IMG/VR virus record: IMGVR_UViG_3300035182_000826
Coordinates: 1-64,000 of that record
DNA length: 64,000 nucleotides
Strand: one strand, 5' to 3'
Origin: a virus
The notes beneath the pieces are model-generated. The model was not told the origin of the DNA. It saw only the letters and a list, made by a program, of their open reading frames with translations, and made no database searches. Shown one piece after another: positions 17,316 to 24,592 of this stretch. Numbering within the stretch: position 1 is the stretch's first letter; each line of letters opens with the position of its first letter. Position numbers and translations under genes: made by a program.

Positions 17316-18050
17316 ATGACTACATTTTCCAAAGAAGACGTAAAACGGCTTAAGATTGCAACAGGTGTTTGCAAGCAAACTGGCATTGAGCTAGTGGTCA
17401 TTTCTGGCGGGATGATCAAAGGTTTTAATGACCAGAAGACAGCCGCGATTTTTGCTGCGCTTCCACTTTCAGTGGACATTGAAATGGGGACAACCCGTCT
17501 CACTGAGCTTGACAAGCGGTTGAGCATCTTTGCCGACATTGAACAGCTGAGTATCACCCCTGAGTTCTCAAAAGACAACAAAGTCAGGTCTCTAACATGC
17601 AGGGGCGCTGGGACAAAGTTCGATTTTAAGTGCACTGACACCAAACTTTTGGAGCGTAAATACCCCAAGGGTTCAAATGCAAGATTCACTGGAGAGCTCG
17701 CCTTCACACGTGAAGAGTCAGCTCTCCTTGTTAGAGGCGCCAGAACCTTCAGCGCTGGGTCAATCACGATTCACGCTAATTCAGATGGCGTGGTGACTGT
17801 CCAAGCGATGAATGACTCACGCGAGTCATTTGAGATTAAGTTGAAGACACCTTCAATGAATCTCTCAAGTGGCTTTTCTTATGATCTGTCCACCAGCCCA
17901 GTTCTTCAACTCATCGACAAGGCAGATGCCGATGGTGATTTGGTGAAGCTCAAGATGGATTCTGGTGGCATTCTAGGAATGTCAATCAATGGTTTGGATA
18001 TTCTGATCACCCCAATTATTCACAGAACAGGAAGCAATGATGATGAATGA
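17316..18050 (+). CDS. 45: Sliding clamp, T4 gp45-like
   Basis: 244 residues (T4: 228). Ordered directly after the polymerase. Features of the fold: VVISGGMIKGFNDQKTAAIF near residue 25-45, STESF/SREPF-like DSRESFEIKL near 165, and a C-terminal LKMDSGGILGMSINGLDILI. Sequence conservation in this family is low, so the call leans on size, the fold-like pattern and its place beside gp43. It would form the trimeric ring that tethers gp43 and also couples gp55-dependent late transcription to replication. The stop overlaps the next start. Confidence 0.75.
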   Translation: MTTFSKEDVKRLKIATGVCKQTGIELVVISGGMIKGFNDQKTAAIFAALPLSVDIEMGTTRLTELDKRLSIFADIEQLSITPEFSKDNKVRSLTCRGAGTKFDFKCTDTKLLERKYPKGSNARFTGELAFTREESALLVRGARTFSAGSITIHANSDGVVTVQAMNDSRESFEIKLKTPSMNLSSGFSYDLSTSPVLQLIDKADADGDLVKLKMDSGGILGMSINGLDILITPIIHRTGSNDDE

Positions 18051-18396
18051 CGATATTGAAAAGAGCCGAGTGGAGTACGTCACGAAGCTAGAAACGCAAG
18101 TGTCTTATCTGAACAAGGAGCTTGTCAAGTACAAGTCACTTGCTGACAATTGGACGCCGAGCGTTACAGCTGAGGTTGGTGGTGATGGAACTGTGGCGTT
18201 CACCCTGCGATTTGGTGGGAAGCTGATTCAAACGCAGATCCCTCAGACAGTGCTAGCATCAACTGGATCAAGTGATCTTGCAATTGCGATTGCGGAATCA
18301 TTCATGAAGACAATGGTGACAACCAAGTTCAAGGACTTGATTGAACCAGAAGTCATTCGCATGTCTCGTAGTGCATCAACAAAGTCAACGCTATGA
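18037..18396 (+). CDS. Unknown small protein in replication operon
   Basis: About 119 residues. Three consecutive ATGs (18037, 18040, 18043) lie behind an ACAGGAAG ribosome site and any may be used. Residues 5-35 look like a coiled coil (YVTKLETQVSYLNKELVKYK), followed by a small beta domain (GTVAFTLRFGGKLIQTQI) and a helical end. It overlaps gp45 and the next gene, so it is co-translated with replication genes. No function recognised. Confidence 0.55.
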   Translation: MMMNDDIEKSRVEYVTKLETQVSYLNKELVKYKSLADNWTPSVTAEVGGDGTVAFTLRFGGKLIQTQIPQTVLASTGSSDLAIAIAESFMKTMVTTKFKDLIEPEVIRMSRSASTKSTL

Positions 18397-18746
18397 ACTT
18401 CGATTTCATCAAGAAGCTCTTTCAGAAGAAGAACAATCTGGACGATCTGGCGGCCTTTGCTAGCTACGAGGACCCAATCCTTGTAGATGATCCAGTGCGT
18501 GAAAGCTACATCAAACAGCAGGAAGGAAAGCCTGCGCCTTGGGCCATGTTCGAGGTGATTGGGATTGATGAGGGGCAAGTCAAGATCCACATGTCTTGGA
18601 ATCCGACGTTCATCAAGTACATTCAAGCACTTGGTTTTGCGGCTGAAACTGAAGAGGACACGGTTCAGTTGTTCTTCAGAGCAAGTCAGATGCAACCAAA
18701 GACCCAAGACAGCACAGTTCAAAACCCAGATCTACCAGCACTATGA
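18393..18746 (+). CDS. Unknown small protein in replication operon
   Basis: 117 residues with a basic start (MNFDFIKKLFQKKNN), an acidic middle, and WAMFEVIGIDEGQVKIHMSWNPTFIKYI, a pattern of strands then helix. It overlaps both neighbours by 4 bases, between the 18037 gene and the 5' nuclease gene. I do not recognise it. Confidence 0.55.
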   Translation: MNFDFIKKLFQKKNNLDDLAAFASYEDPILVDDPVRESYIKQQEGKPAPWAMFEVIGIDEGQVKIHMSWNPTFIKYIQALGFAAETEEDTVQLFFRASQMQPKTQDSTVQNPDLPAL

Positions 18747-19750
18747 TCAGAATGATTGTTGACACGTCAAATTTGTTTTGGCGTTCTGTTTCTGCTTCCC
18801 AGCGGTACGGGGTTCCAGTAGAGGGCGAAGACGCTGCAGGTATGGGTCTGCACCTGAGTCTGATGTCACTCAAGAAGCATTGGAACAAAATTCGGCCAGA
18901 TTCATTGGCGATCAGCTTTGAAGGTTCTCGAAACTGGCGAAAAGCATACACACAGTCAGAAGAGTGCTACTCAAAGAGGCTGTATAAGGGCAATCGTGTT
19001 CTTGACCCAAGCATGGCAGTGCTCTTTGACGTGATCAAGGCCTTTGAAGACCTAGCAATCAACCACACGGCAATCACTGTCCTGTCAAATCCATTACTTG
19101 AAGGTGATGATTTGATTTCTGGGTATGCACTTCATTACGCAGCGCTTGGTGATGAGGTGGTGATCTTGTCAGGTGACAAGGACTTTGCAAGTTTGATCAG
19201 TGACAAGATCACCCTGATCAACCCAGATGACGGCAAGCCGCGAAGCCTTGTTGATCTGTGTGGTGTTGATGATGCTGAATACTTCATGTTCCAGAAGTGC
19301 TTCAGAGGTGATGCTGGTGATAATGTGCTACCGGCGTACCCACGTGTTCGTGCAACCAAGTTGCAGAAGGCGTTTGGTGTCAATGGCGCACCTAGAGACG
19401 AGTTCCTATTGAACTCACTCATGAATCATGAGTGGGAATACACTGACCCAGAAAACCCATCTGAAACAAGAAAGATGAACGTCGGAAAGCTGTTCGAAGA
19501 GAACAAACTGCTGATGGATCTTCGGGCGCAGCCGGAGCATATTCGCCAAGCCATCACAGACACCATTCTGGCAGCTGAAGAAAACCGTGGCAAGTTCAAC
19601 TACTTCAAATTCTGTCAGTTCCTAGGTGCGCACAATCTTGTTCAGATCGGCGAGAAATCAATGGACTTCGTCCCAATGTTCTCTGGAAAATCCCTTGGAC
19701 GTTTGCCAAATCAGAAGACTGATTTGTCAGTTTATGGGTTTGAAGTATAG
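18743..19750 (+). CDS. rnh: 5'-3' nuclease, T4 Rnh-like (flap endonuclease family)
   Basis: 335 residues (T4 Rnh: 305). Acidic metal-binding positions fit the FEN family: MIVDTSNLFWR near the start, AISFEGSRNWRK near 53-64, LLEGDDLISGYAL near 117, VVILSGDKDFASL near 137 and FRGDAGDNVLPAYPRV near 190. The enzyme removes RNA primers and flaps during lagging-strand synthesis. Position two genes after the clamp agrees. Confidence 0.88.
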   Translation: MIRMIVDTSNLFWRSVSASQRYGVPVEGEDAAGMGLHLSLMSLKKHWNKIRPDSLAISFEGSRNWRKAYTQSEECYSKRLYKGNRVLDPSMAVLFDVIKAFEDLAINHTAITVLSNPLLEGDDLISGYALHYAALGDEVVILSGDKDFASLISDKITLINPDDGKPRSLVDLCGVDDAEYFMFQKCFRGDAGDNVLPAYPRVRATKLQKAFGVNGAPRDEFLLNSLMNHEWEYTDPENPSETRKMNVGKLFEENKLLMDLRAQPEHIRQAITDTILAAEENRGKFNYFKFCQFLGAHNLVQIGEKSMDFVPMFSGKSLGRLPNQKTDLSVYGFEV

Positions 19751-19853
19751 AGAAACACACGGCCGAATTGACTCAGCATGTCAATCACGCGATTGTGGCA
19801 AATCGACTTGAGAAGCAAGTTCAAGAGCTAACTGCATTGCTTAAGGATCAAAC

Positions 19854-20510
19854 ATGAAAATCATTCCAGTCATCCACATCAACAATATACGGCAGGCTGT
19901 TGAACAAGTCAAAATTGTCAAGGCTGTTGGATTGGACACTGTCGCGCTTATTCAAATGAGCGCCAAAGACGCTTGGGTTGACAGCGCAATGGCCGTGTGT
20001 CGAGATGAGTTCCCTGAGATGAAGTTCATTTTGAACTATCTTAGCGTGCAGAACATTCACGATGCAATGACACGAGCAAAACTCTCAGATGCTGCTGGCT
20101 TTTGGATCGACAACGCTGGAGTATATGAAGGGCATATGTCAGAGGAATTCGCCGCGACTAGCACCTTTCTTGAGACTCGAATGTTCAACGTCTACGCCGG
20201 GTTCAACTTCAAATACCAACCATGTGATAATGACCCGGCTGCCTCAATGAAGGTGATTCAAGATGCTGGCTTCATTCCGTGTACATCAGGTCCTGGCACT
20301 GGTGAAGCACCAGATCTTGAGTATCTTTCAGCGTTGAGAGCCAAGGTGCCTGAAGGTCGTCTTGCAATTGCCTCTGGCGTAACACCAGCGAATGTGGCCA
20401 AATTCCACGGTCTTGTAACTGACATCTTGGTAGGAACTGGGATTTCAAGCTCGTTCTATGAGATTGACCCAGTGAAGCTTGAAGCGTTGCTGGAGGCGAT
20501 TAGAAGATAA
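19854..20510 (+). CDS. TIM-barrel protein, BtpA / phosphoribosylanthranilate isomerase-like
   Basis: 218 residues of repeating strand-helix units from MKIIPVIHINN onward. The C-terminal part, RLAIASGVTPANVAKF then DILVGTGISSSF, is the phosphate-binding end of a (beta/alpha)8 barrel, closest in my reading to BtpA or TrpF-like proteins. TSGPGTGEAPDLEYL is a loop typical of that group. The substrate is unknown and no biosynthetic partner lies nearby. The 103 bases upstream hold no clear gene. Confidence 0.55.
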   Translation: MKIIPVIHINNIRQAVEQVKIVKAVGLDTVALIQMSAKDAWVDSAMAVCRDEFPEMKFILNYLSVQNIHDAMTRAKLSDAAGFWIDNAGVYEGHMSEEFAATSTFLETRMFNVYAGFNFKYQPCDNDPAASMKVIQDAGFIPCTSGPGTGEAPDLEYLSALRAKVPEGRLAIASGVTPANVAKFHGLVTDILVGTGISSSFYEIDPVKLEALLEAIRR

Positions 20511-20522
20511 TCGCCAGAACAG

Positions 20523-20530
20523 CTAAATAC
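20523..20530 (+). promoter_or_regulatory. Late-promoter box (CTAAATAC)
   Basis: GCTAAATACTC matches the late-box consensus of this phage. It lies about 90 bases ahead of ATG 20617, longer than usual, and leaves a 5' leader that ends in the AAAAGGAGTAATC ribosome site. Confidence 0.55.
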
Positions 20531-20616
20531 TCTTGTACTCGTGAGAGTGCATAACGGGTTGAGGACCAGATGTCTTGTCTTCGTAAATCGTATTCGATCA
20601 CCCAAAAGGAGTAATC

Positions 20617-21048
20617 ATGACAGCTGTTACCAAAATTGAAAAGCACAAGACCGATCTTCGTCACATCTACGTCATTGACTGGAATGATGATGGTTTGTTG
20701 AAGGAATTTGCCGTTGTAATGGAAACACCTGATGGTTCCATCTGGGGCATTGAGATTGAAAAGCTGCACCCAATTGACAAGAGACGCCTCAAGAAGGTCA
20801 TTTCCTCAATTCACGCTGACAAGTATGAACTGTGGGAACTGCTGTCTCAGTCAACCCTGTCAAACGGCATGAACGCCCTTGACTTCTTCCACGCGAACTA
20901 CGTGAAGGTCAAGCGTCCACGTGGTGCTGTGGTTGGTGGTGGTCTGGCAAGCATCCAATTGGATTCAGAGCCAGAAGCAATGATTGGATCAAGCTTCTCT
21001 GATCCACGCGGGGCTGTTGTCTCGCGCGAAGCGCCAGTGGCACGATAA
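20617..21048 (+). CDS. Unknown late protein
   Basis: 143 residues behind an AAAGGAG ribosome site. The N-terminal 60 residues form a compact domain (HIYVIDWNDDGLLKEFAVVM), then helices ending with NALDFFHANYVKVKRPRG, and a Gly/Ala-rich flexible tail. Late box ahead and strong terminator behind make it a single-gene late unit, so a virion protein is likely. Family not recognised with confidence. Confidence 0.55.
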   Translation: MTAVTKIEKHKTDLRHIYVIDWNDDGLLKEFAVVMETPDGSIWGIEIEKLHPIDKRRLKKVISSIHADKYELWELLSQSTLSNGMNALDFFHANYVKVKRPRGAVVGGGLASIQLDSEPEAMIGSSFSDPRGAVVSREAPVAR

Positions 21049-21068
21049 TCTCTTCAGTGCATGTCATC

Positions 21069-21095
21069 AAAGGCCAGCTCTGCTGGCCTTTTTTG
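21069..21095 (+). terminator. Rho-independent terminator
   Basis: AAAGGCCAGC (21069-21078) pairs with GCTGGCCTTT (21082-21091) around a TCT loop, followed by TTTG. It closes the 20617 unit and sits directly ahead of the next late box. Confidence 0.9.
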
Positions 21096-21105
21096 TCTAA
21101 ATACC
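21096..21105 (+). promoter_or_regulatory. Late-promoter box (TCTAAATACC)
   Basis: Box of the consensus type just past the terminator, about 90 bases ahead of the lytic transglycosylase start at 21195. A weaker CAAATAGG sequence lies nearer that gene, at about 21162. Confidence 0.5.
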
Positions 21106-21194
21106 CTCCCAGGTTTAGTTTGTGCGCAAAACACTGCGTGCTAAAATGACCTATCTCTGACAAATAGGCGCAAGCCAAATGCTAAGGAGCAAAC

Positions 21195-21830
21195 ATGTAC
21201 AAACCTCTTTTGGGAGTAGCTTTCTTTTTTGTGGTAGTGGTTTTTGGTGTTGTCAAGGCGGAAAAGATCATGCCTACACCAATCGCAAATTCAGTCATTG
21301 CTGAAAAACCAGAAAAGGCAATCGGTGGACAAGTCGCTGTATTGCTTCCAGCTTCACTCACAATGAAGCAGCACCAGCTGCTGAATGAGGCGTACACCAT
21401 CGCAAAGAATGATGGTCACAAAGACCCAGCAGTCCTGCAAGGTATCATCCTCCAGGAGACGCGTGCAGGTGGAATGTCATCGTTCCGTGTTGCTGGAAAT
21501 AAATCAGACCCATACTACGGAGTTGGCCAAGTAAAATTGGCAGCTGCTCGTGACGTAATGTCGTCATACCCAAAGCTCTGGACACAGTTCGGTTTTCACA
21601 CGCGAACTGATGATGAGCTGAAGGCGAACTTGATCTTGAATGACAAGTTCAATCTTGAGGTGGTGTCAAAGTACCTGTTGATCCTCAGACGAATGGGGTT
21701 CAGTGGACGTGACTTGGTGAACGCCTACAACCGAGGCCCTGGTGGTGTGGCTGCTGTTGACTCGGCAGATTTTCACTATGCGATCGGTGTGGAATCAAAA
21801 TTGGCGAACATGAAGAAAGGGAAGCTGTGA
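21195..21830 (+). CDS. Lytic transglycosylase, SLT type, membrane-anchored or exported
   Basis: 211 residues. Residues 5-22 (LLGVAFFFVVVVFGVVKA) are a signal peptide or signal anchor. The SLT signature follows: catalytic Glu in IILQETRAGG near residue 86, PYYGVGQVKLAAARDV near 104-120, and LVNAYNRGPGGV near 177-188. Such enzymes cleave the glycan strand to form 1,6-anhydro ends. It could aid lysis or local wall opening. Ribosome site AAGGAGCAAAC. The stop overlaps the next start. Confidence 0.85.
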   Translation: MYKPLLGVAFFFVVVVFGVVKAEKIMPTPIANSVIAEKPEKAIGGQVAVLLPASLTMKQHQLLNEAYTIAKNDGHKDPAVLQGIILQETRAGGMSSFRVAGNKSDPYYGVGQVKLAAARDVMSSYPKLWTQFGFHTRTDDELKANLILNDKFNLEVVSKYLLILRRMGFSGRDLVNAYNRGPGGVAAVDSADFHYAIGVESKLANMKKGKL

Positions 21831-22030
21831 TTACCTTACCACAAGCAAGAGCAGCTCAATCACTTGCGAGGGTTGAGCTGAGAAACATCTCTGTGCTTGG
21901 CAGCATTGATGTAGAACAGGAAAATGGCGATCACTTCCTGTTAGTCACCCTTTCCAGAGCGATGCCGATCAATGAGCACTTGCCAAAAACCCTGTTCGGT
22001 GTCCCAGTCAAATCAAAGGTTCTCTCATGA
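21827..22030 (+). CDS. Unknown small protein
   Basis: 67 residues, coupled by 4-base overlaps to the transglycosylase upstream and the 22027 gene downstream. Pattern: helix (QARAAQSLARVELRN) then two strands (SIDVEQENGDHFLLVTL). No motif. Confidence 0.5.
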   Translation: MITLPQARAAQSLARVELRNISVLGSIDVEQENGDHFLLVTLSRAMPINEHLPKTLFGVPVKSKVLS

Positions 22031-22269
22031 GTGATGAGCGCGTCCAAATGAGTGATCTTCCACATATCCCAGAACCGCATGATCTTGAGGACATTCGTTG
22101 GGGATACGACTCAGACGACATGGTGAACTACGGTAGCGACTGCTTTGAGGCTGGTCGCCAGATTGAACGAGCGAAGATCAGAATTGCGGAACTTGCGCTT
22201 AAGAAGCTCATGGATGAAAGAACCAGCATTGAGCATCATGTTCAAGCTATTCTGGATATGTTGAAATGA
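22027..22269 (+). CDS. Unknown small acidic protein
   Basis: 80 residues. Acidic N-terminus (DLEDIRWGYDSDDMVN), then a long helix from residue 40 (GRQIERAKIRIAELALKKLMDE) that could be a coiled coil. Coupled on both sides by ATGA overlaps. No family recognised. Confidence 0.5.
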   Translation: MSDERVQMSDLPHIPEPHDLEDIRWGYDSDDMVNYGSDCFEAGRQIERAKIRIAELALKKLMDERTSIEHHVQAILDMLK

Positions 22270-22547
22270 GACTGCGAAATCTAATCCTGTGTTTCAAGGA
22301 TCAATTGCCGATCAGGCGTTTCATCAAAAATTTCTGCATCACACGGAATGCATGGGGTCTTTTTCACAAGAACTCACATGTGAGCCAGGGTTCTGGAAAG
22401 CCGAAGGTGATGTACAACACGAAGGCCACGGCTGAGAAGGCTGCGCTCTCCATGAAGAAGAAGCACGGCTACCACTACAGTCCGTACAAGTGCTTGTGGT
22501 GCGATGGTTACCACATTGGTCGAAACAGAAGCAATAAGAGCCATTGA
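22266..22547 (+). CDS. Small Cys/His protein, putative zinc-binding
   Basis: 93 residues, basic. The C-terminal half KATAEKAALSMKKKHGYH then YKCLWCDGYHIGRN carries a CxxC plus His pattern that suggests a single zinc site. Similar small 'CxxCxxYHIGR' proteins are common in phages with no settled function; nucleic acid binding is a guess. Last gene of the operon, ended by the 22.7-kb repeat element and terminator. Confidence 0.55.
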   Translation: MRLRNLILCFKDQLPIRRFIKNFCITRNAWGLFHKNSHVSQGSGKPKVMYNTKATAEKAALSMKKKHGYHYSPYKCLWCDGYHIGRNRSNKSH

Positions 22548-22641
22548 GCTAAGTCAATGTTCTAGTTCACTAGATGAGCTGGTTCAAATGGCCATTTACA
22601 AAACAGCGCACATGTTTTGAGGGCACATAGAGCATCACCTC

Positions 22642-22729
22642 GGCGACACCGGTGAGGTCCAGCTCACACCGGCAGGCGCGAGCAATAAGTTATACACAGT
22701 CATTAAGGGGCACCCAACCGGTGCCCCTT
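22642..22729 (+). repeat. Repeat element, terminator-ended variant (22.7-kb copy)
   Basis: Left arm GGCGACACCGGTGAGG at 22642, then the centre CAATAAGTTATACACAG, then a terminator hairpin instead of the right arm. The same build is seen at 8.6 kb, in both cases just past the last plus-strand gene of an operon. Confidence 0.8.
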
Positions 22730-22733
22730 TTTC
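22705..22733 (+). terminator. Rho-independent terminator inside the repeat region
   Basis: Perfect 10-bp stem AAGGGGCACC (22705-22714) and GGTGCCCCTT (22720-22729), loop CAACC, then TTTC. Ends the operon of 21195-22547. Confidence 0.85.
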
Positions 22734-22940
22734 GCATTGAACCCGCTGGCGAGCACTGTGAGCAGCTGATCACCTCTCCAATGAAGAACCTATTGAACTC
22801 CGGCTTCACGGCAAATCTGATGATGTTGAACCCGCTATCTGTCGGCTAATGCGCTCTGTGTACGCCTCACCACTAAGAGCACCACCTAATTTGACACCTT
22901 TCTTAAGTGCAGCTCGCCTTAAGCGATAGAGCACAGCCTC

Positions 22941-23036
22941 GGCGACACCGGTGAGGCCCGGTGTGAGCCGGACGGTGCGGGCAATAAGTTATGCATAGCA
23001 CTTGGCCGGTGTGAGCCGGCGTCGCCTCGTGTCGCC
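22941..23036 (+). repeat. 96-bp palindromic element, copy with flipped left loop
   Basis: Arms begin with GGCGACAC and end with GTGTCGCC around the centre GCAATAAGTTATGCATAGCA. In the left arm the hairpin CCGG-CTCACA-CCGG of other copies reads CCGG-TGTGAG-CCGG, i.e. inverted, while the flanks are unchanged. Confidence 0.85.
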
Positions 23037-23416
23037 GGCTCACGTTGAACCCGCTATTCGTCGGCTAATGCGCTCTGCGCACACGCCGCACCACAAAGAA
23101 CTGATCACCCACTCCAATGAAGACTGATCACCCACTCCAATGAAGAACTTGTTGAAGAACTTGTTGAAGAATCCATTGAACCCGCTATTCGTCGGCTAAT
23201 GCGCTCTACGCACGCCGCACTGTGTGAGCGACTGATCACCCACTCCAATGAAGAATCCATTGAACTGATCACCTACGAATCCATTGAACCCGCTATCTGT
23301 CGGCTAATGCGCTCTATGGGCACCACACAAACAAAGAACACCTTACCACTAAGATCAACACCTAATTTGGCGCCTTTCTTAAGTGCAGTTCGCCATAAGC
23401 GATAGAGCACACCCTC

Positions 23417-23512
23417 GGCGACACCGGTGAGGTCCAGCTCACACCGGGCCTCACCACCAATAAGTTATGCATAGCACTTGGCCGGTGTGAGCCGGCGTCG
23501 CCTCGTGTCGCC
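23417..23512 (+). repeat. 96-bp palindromic element
   Basis: Full-length copy with a slightly altered left hairpin (CCAGCTCACACCGG), centre AATAAGTTATGCATAGCAC and right arm CCGGTGTGAGCCGG through GTGTCGCC. Confidence 0.85.
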
Positions 23513-23860
23513 GGATGATGTTGAACCCGCTATCTGTCGGCTAATGCGCTCTGCGCACACGCTGCACTGTGAGCAACTGGCCATCTCTCCAATGAAGAAC
23601 TTGTTGAAGAACCAATTGAAGAATCCATTGAACCCGCTATCTGTCGGCTAATGCGCTCTGCGCACACGCTGCACTGTGAGCAACTGGCCATCTCTCCAAT
23701 GAAGAACTTGTTGAAGAACCAATTGAAGAATCCATTGAACCCGCTATTCGTCGGCTAATGCGCTCTGTGTACGCAGCACCACTAAGAGCCCCTTCTAATT
23801 TGACACTTTCTCAAGTTCGGCACAAATGGCGGCCCACCTTAAGCGATAGAGCACAGCCTC

Positions 23861-23957
23861 GGCGACACCGGTGAGGTCCGGCTCACACCGGACAGTGCGG
23901 GCAATAAGTTATGCATAGCACATAGCTGGGGGTGAGCCGGCGTCGCCTCGTGTCGCC
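23861..23957 (+). repeat. 97-bp palindromic element
   Basis: Full copy. Left arm GGCGACAC, nine bases, CCGGCTCACACCGG; centre AATAAGTTATGCATAGCAC; right arm has GGGGTGAGCCGG in place of CCGGTGTGAGCCGG, so one right stem is degraded. Confidence 0.85.
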
Positions 23958-24034
23958 GGCCCGCGTTGAACCCGCTATTCGTCGGCTAATGCGCTCTGCG
24001 CACACGCCACACTGTGAGCAACTATGATCACCTC

Positions 24035-24120
24035 AATCCATTGGAAGAATCCATTGGAAGAATCCATTGGAAGAATCCATTGGAAGAATCCATTGGAAGA
24101 ATCCATTGGAAGAATCCATT
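24035..24120 (+). repeat. 13-bp tandem repeat, 6 full units plus a partial
   Basis: Unit AATCCATTGGAAG, exact in six consecutive copies (24035-24112), then AATCCATT leading straight into a core copy. The unit is an expansion of the short-spacer end (AATCCATTGAA). 13 is not a multiple of 3, which argues against coding. Confidence 0.95.
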
Positions 24121-24382
24121 GAACCCGCTATCTGTCGGCTAATGCGCTCTATGGGCACGCGCTCTGTGAGCAACTATGATCACCTCAATCCAATGAAGAA
24201 CCCATTGAAGAACTGATCACCTCAATCCAATGAAGAATCCGTTGAACCCGCCGGCTAATGCGCTCTATGGGCACACACTGTGAGCAGGGTACCAAAGGAG
24301 TTCCTAGCACCACCACCTAATTTGACACTTTCTCAAGTGCGACACAAATGGCGGCCCGCCTTAAGCGATAGAGCACACCCTC

Positions 24383-24478
24383 GGCGACACCGGTGAGGTC
24401 CGGCTCACACCGGACCTCACCGGTAATAAGTTATGCATAGCACATAGCCGGTGTGAGCCGGCGTCGCCTCGTGTCGCC
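24383..24478 (+). repeat. 96-bp palindromic element
   Basis: Full and well-preserved copy, the last in the array. Both arms and the centre match the 23861 copy closely, and the right arm has the intact CCGGTGTGAGCCGG. Confidence 0.85.
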
Positions 24479-24554
24479 GGCCCGCGTTGAACCCGCTATT
24501 CGTCGGCTACTGTGCTGCGCTCTCACAATGACTTTTTTGGGATCTTGCTTCTTT

Positions 24555-24562
24555 GTAAATAA
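24555..24562 (+). promoter_or_regulatory. Late-promoter box (GTAAATAA)
   Basis: GTAAATAA lies 31 bases ahead of ATG 24593, immediately after the repeat array. It would start the long late transcript for the giant structural proteins. Confidence 0.6.
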
Positions 24563-24592
24563 GAAACTTCAGTCAAGCAACGAACCAATCGT

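Larger units (their letters stand above)
22737..24530 (+). repeat. Interspersed repeat array with 32-bp core, 11 copies
   Basis: A core that begins TTGAACCCGCTAT and ends CGGCTAATGCGCTCT starts at 22826, 23045, 23176, 23284, 23521, 23628, 23735, 23966, 24119, 24242 (7 bases deleted) and 24487 (end diverged). A fragment lies at 22738. Two forms differ in the middle (ATTCGT or ATCTGT). Between cores are either long spacers, with an AATTTGACAC segment, TTAAGCGATAGAG and a 96-bp palindromic element, or short spacers (TGATCACC, CCAATGAAGAACTTG). No convincing gene lies here. Confidence 0.9.

Noticed and set aside
19751-19853. Small coiled-coil peptide (NRLEKQVQELTALLKD) between Rnh and the TIM-barrel gene
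   Set aside because: The frame has no ATG or ribosome site; only weak TTG or GTG starts. It may be a gene remnant but cannot be supported.
22548-22628. Small gene or RNA between the 22266 gene and the first repeat
   Set aside because: Only a weak CTAG hairpin near 22560-22580 and no ribosome site followed by an open frame.
22887-22940. Sigma-70 promoter from the TTGACA in AATTTGACACC of the long spacer
   Set aside because: No acceptable -10 hexamer lies 16-18 bases downstream in the copies at about 22890, 23800, 24320 and 50330, and one copy has TTGGCG instead.
22652-23405. Open frames of 65-68 codons in the repeat array
   Set aside because: They run across spacer and palindromic segments alike, have no proper ribosome site, and are broken by 13-bp and other non-triplet changes between copies.
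22826-24510. CRISPR array: 32-bp repeats at fairly regular spacing
   Set aside because: The spacers are themselves repeated and fall into two families, distances vary from about 107 to 237 bp, and no cas gene is present in the window.
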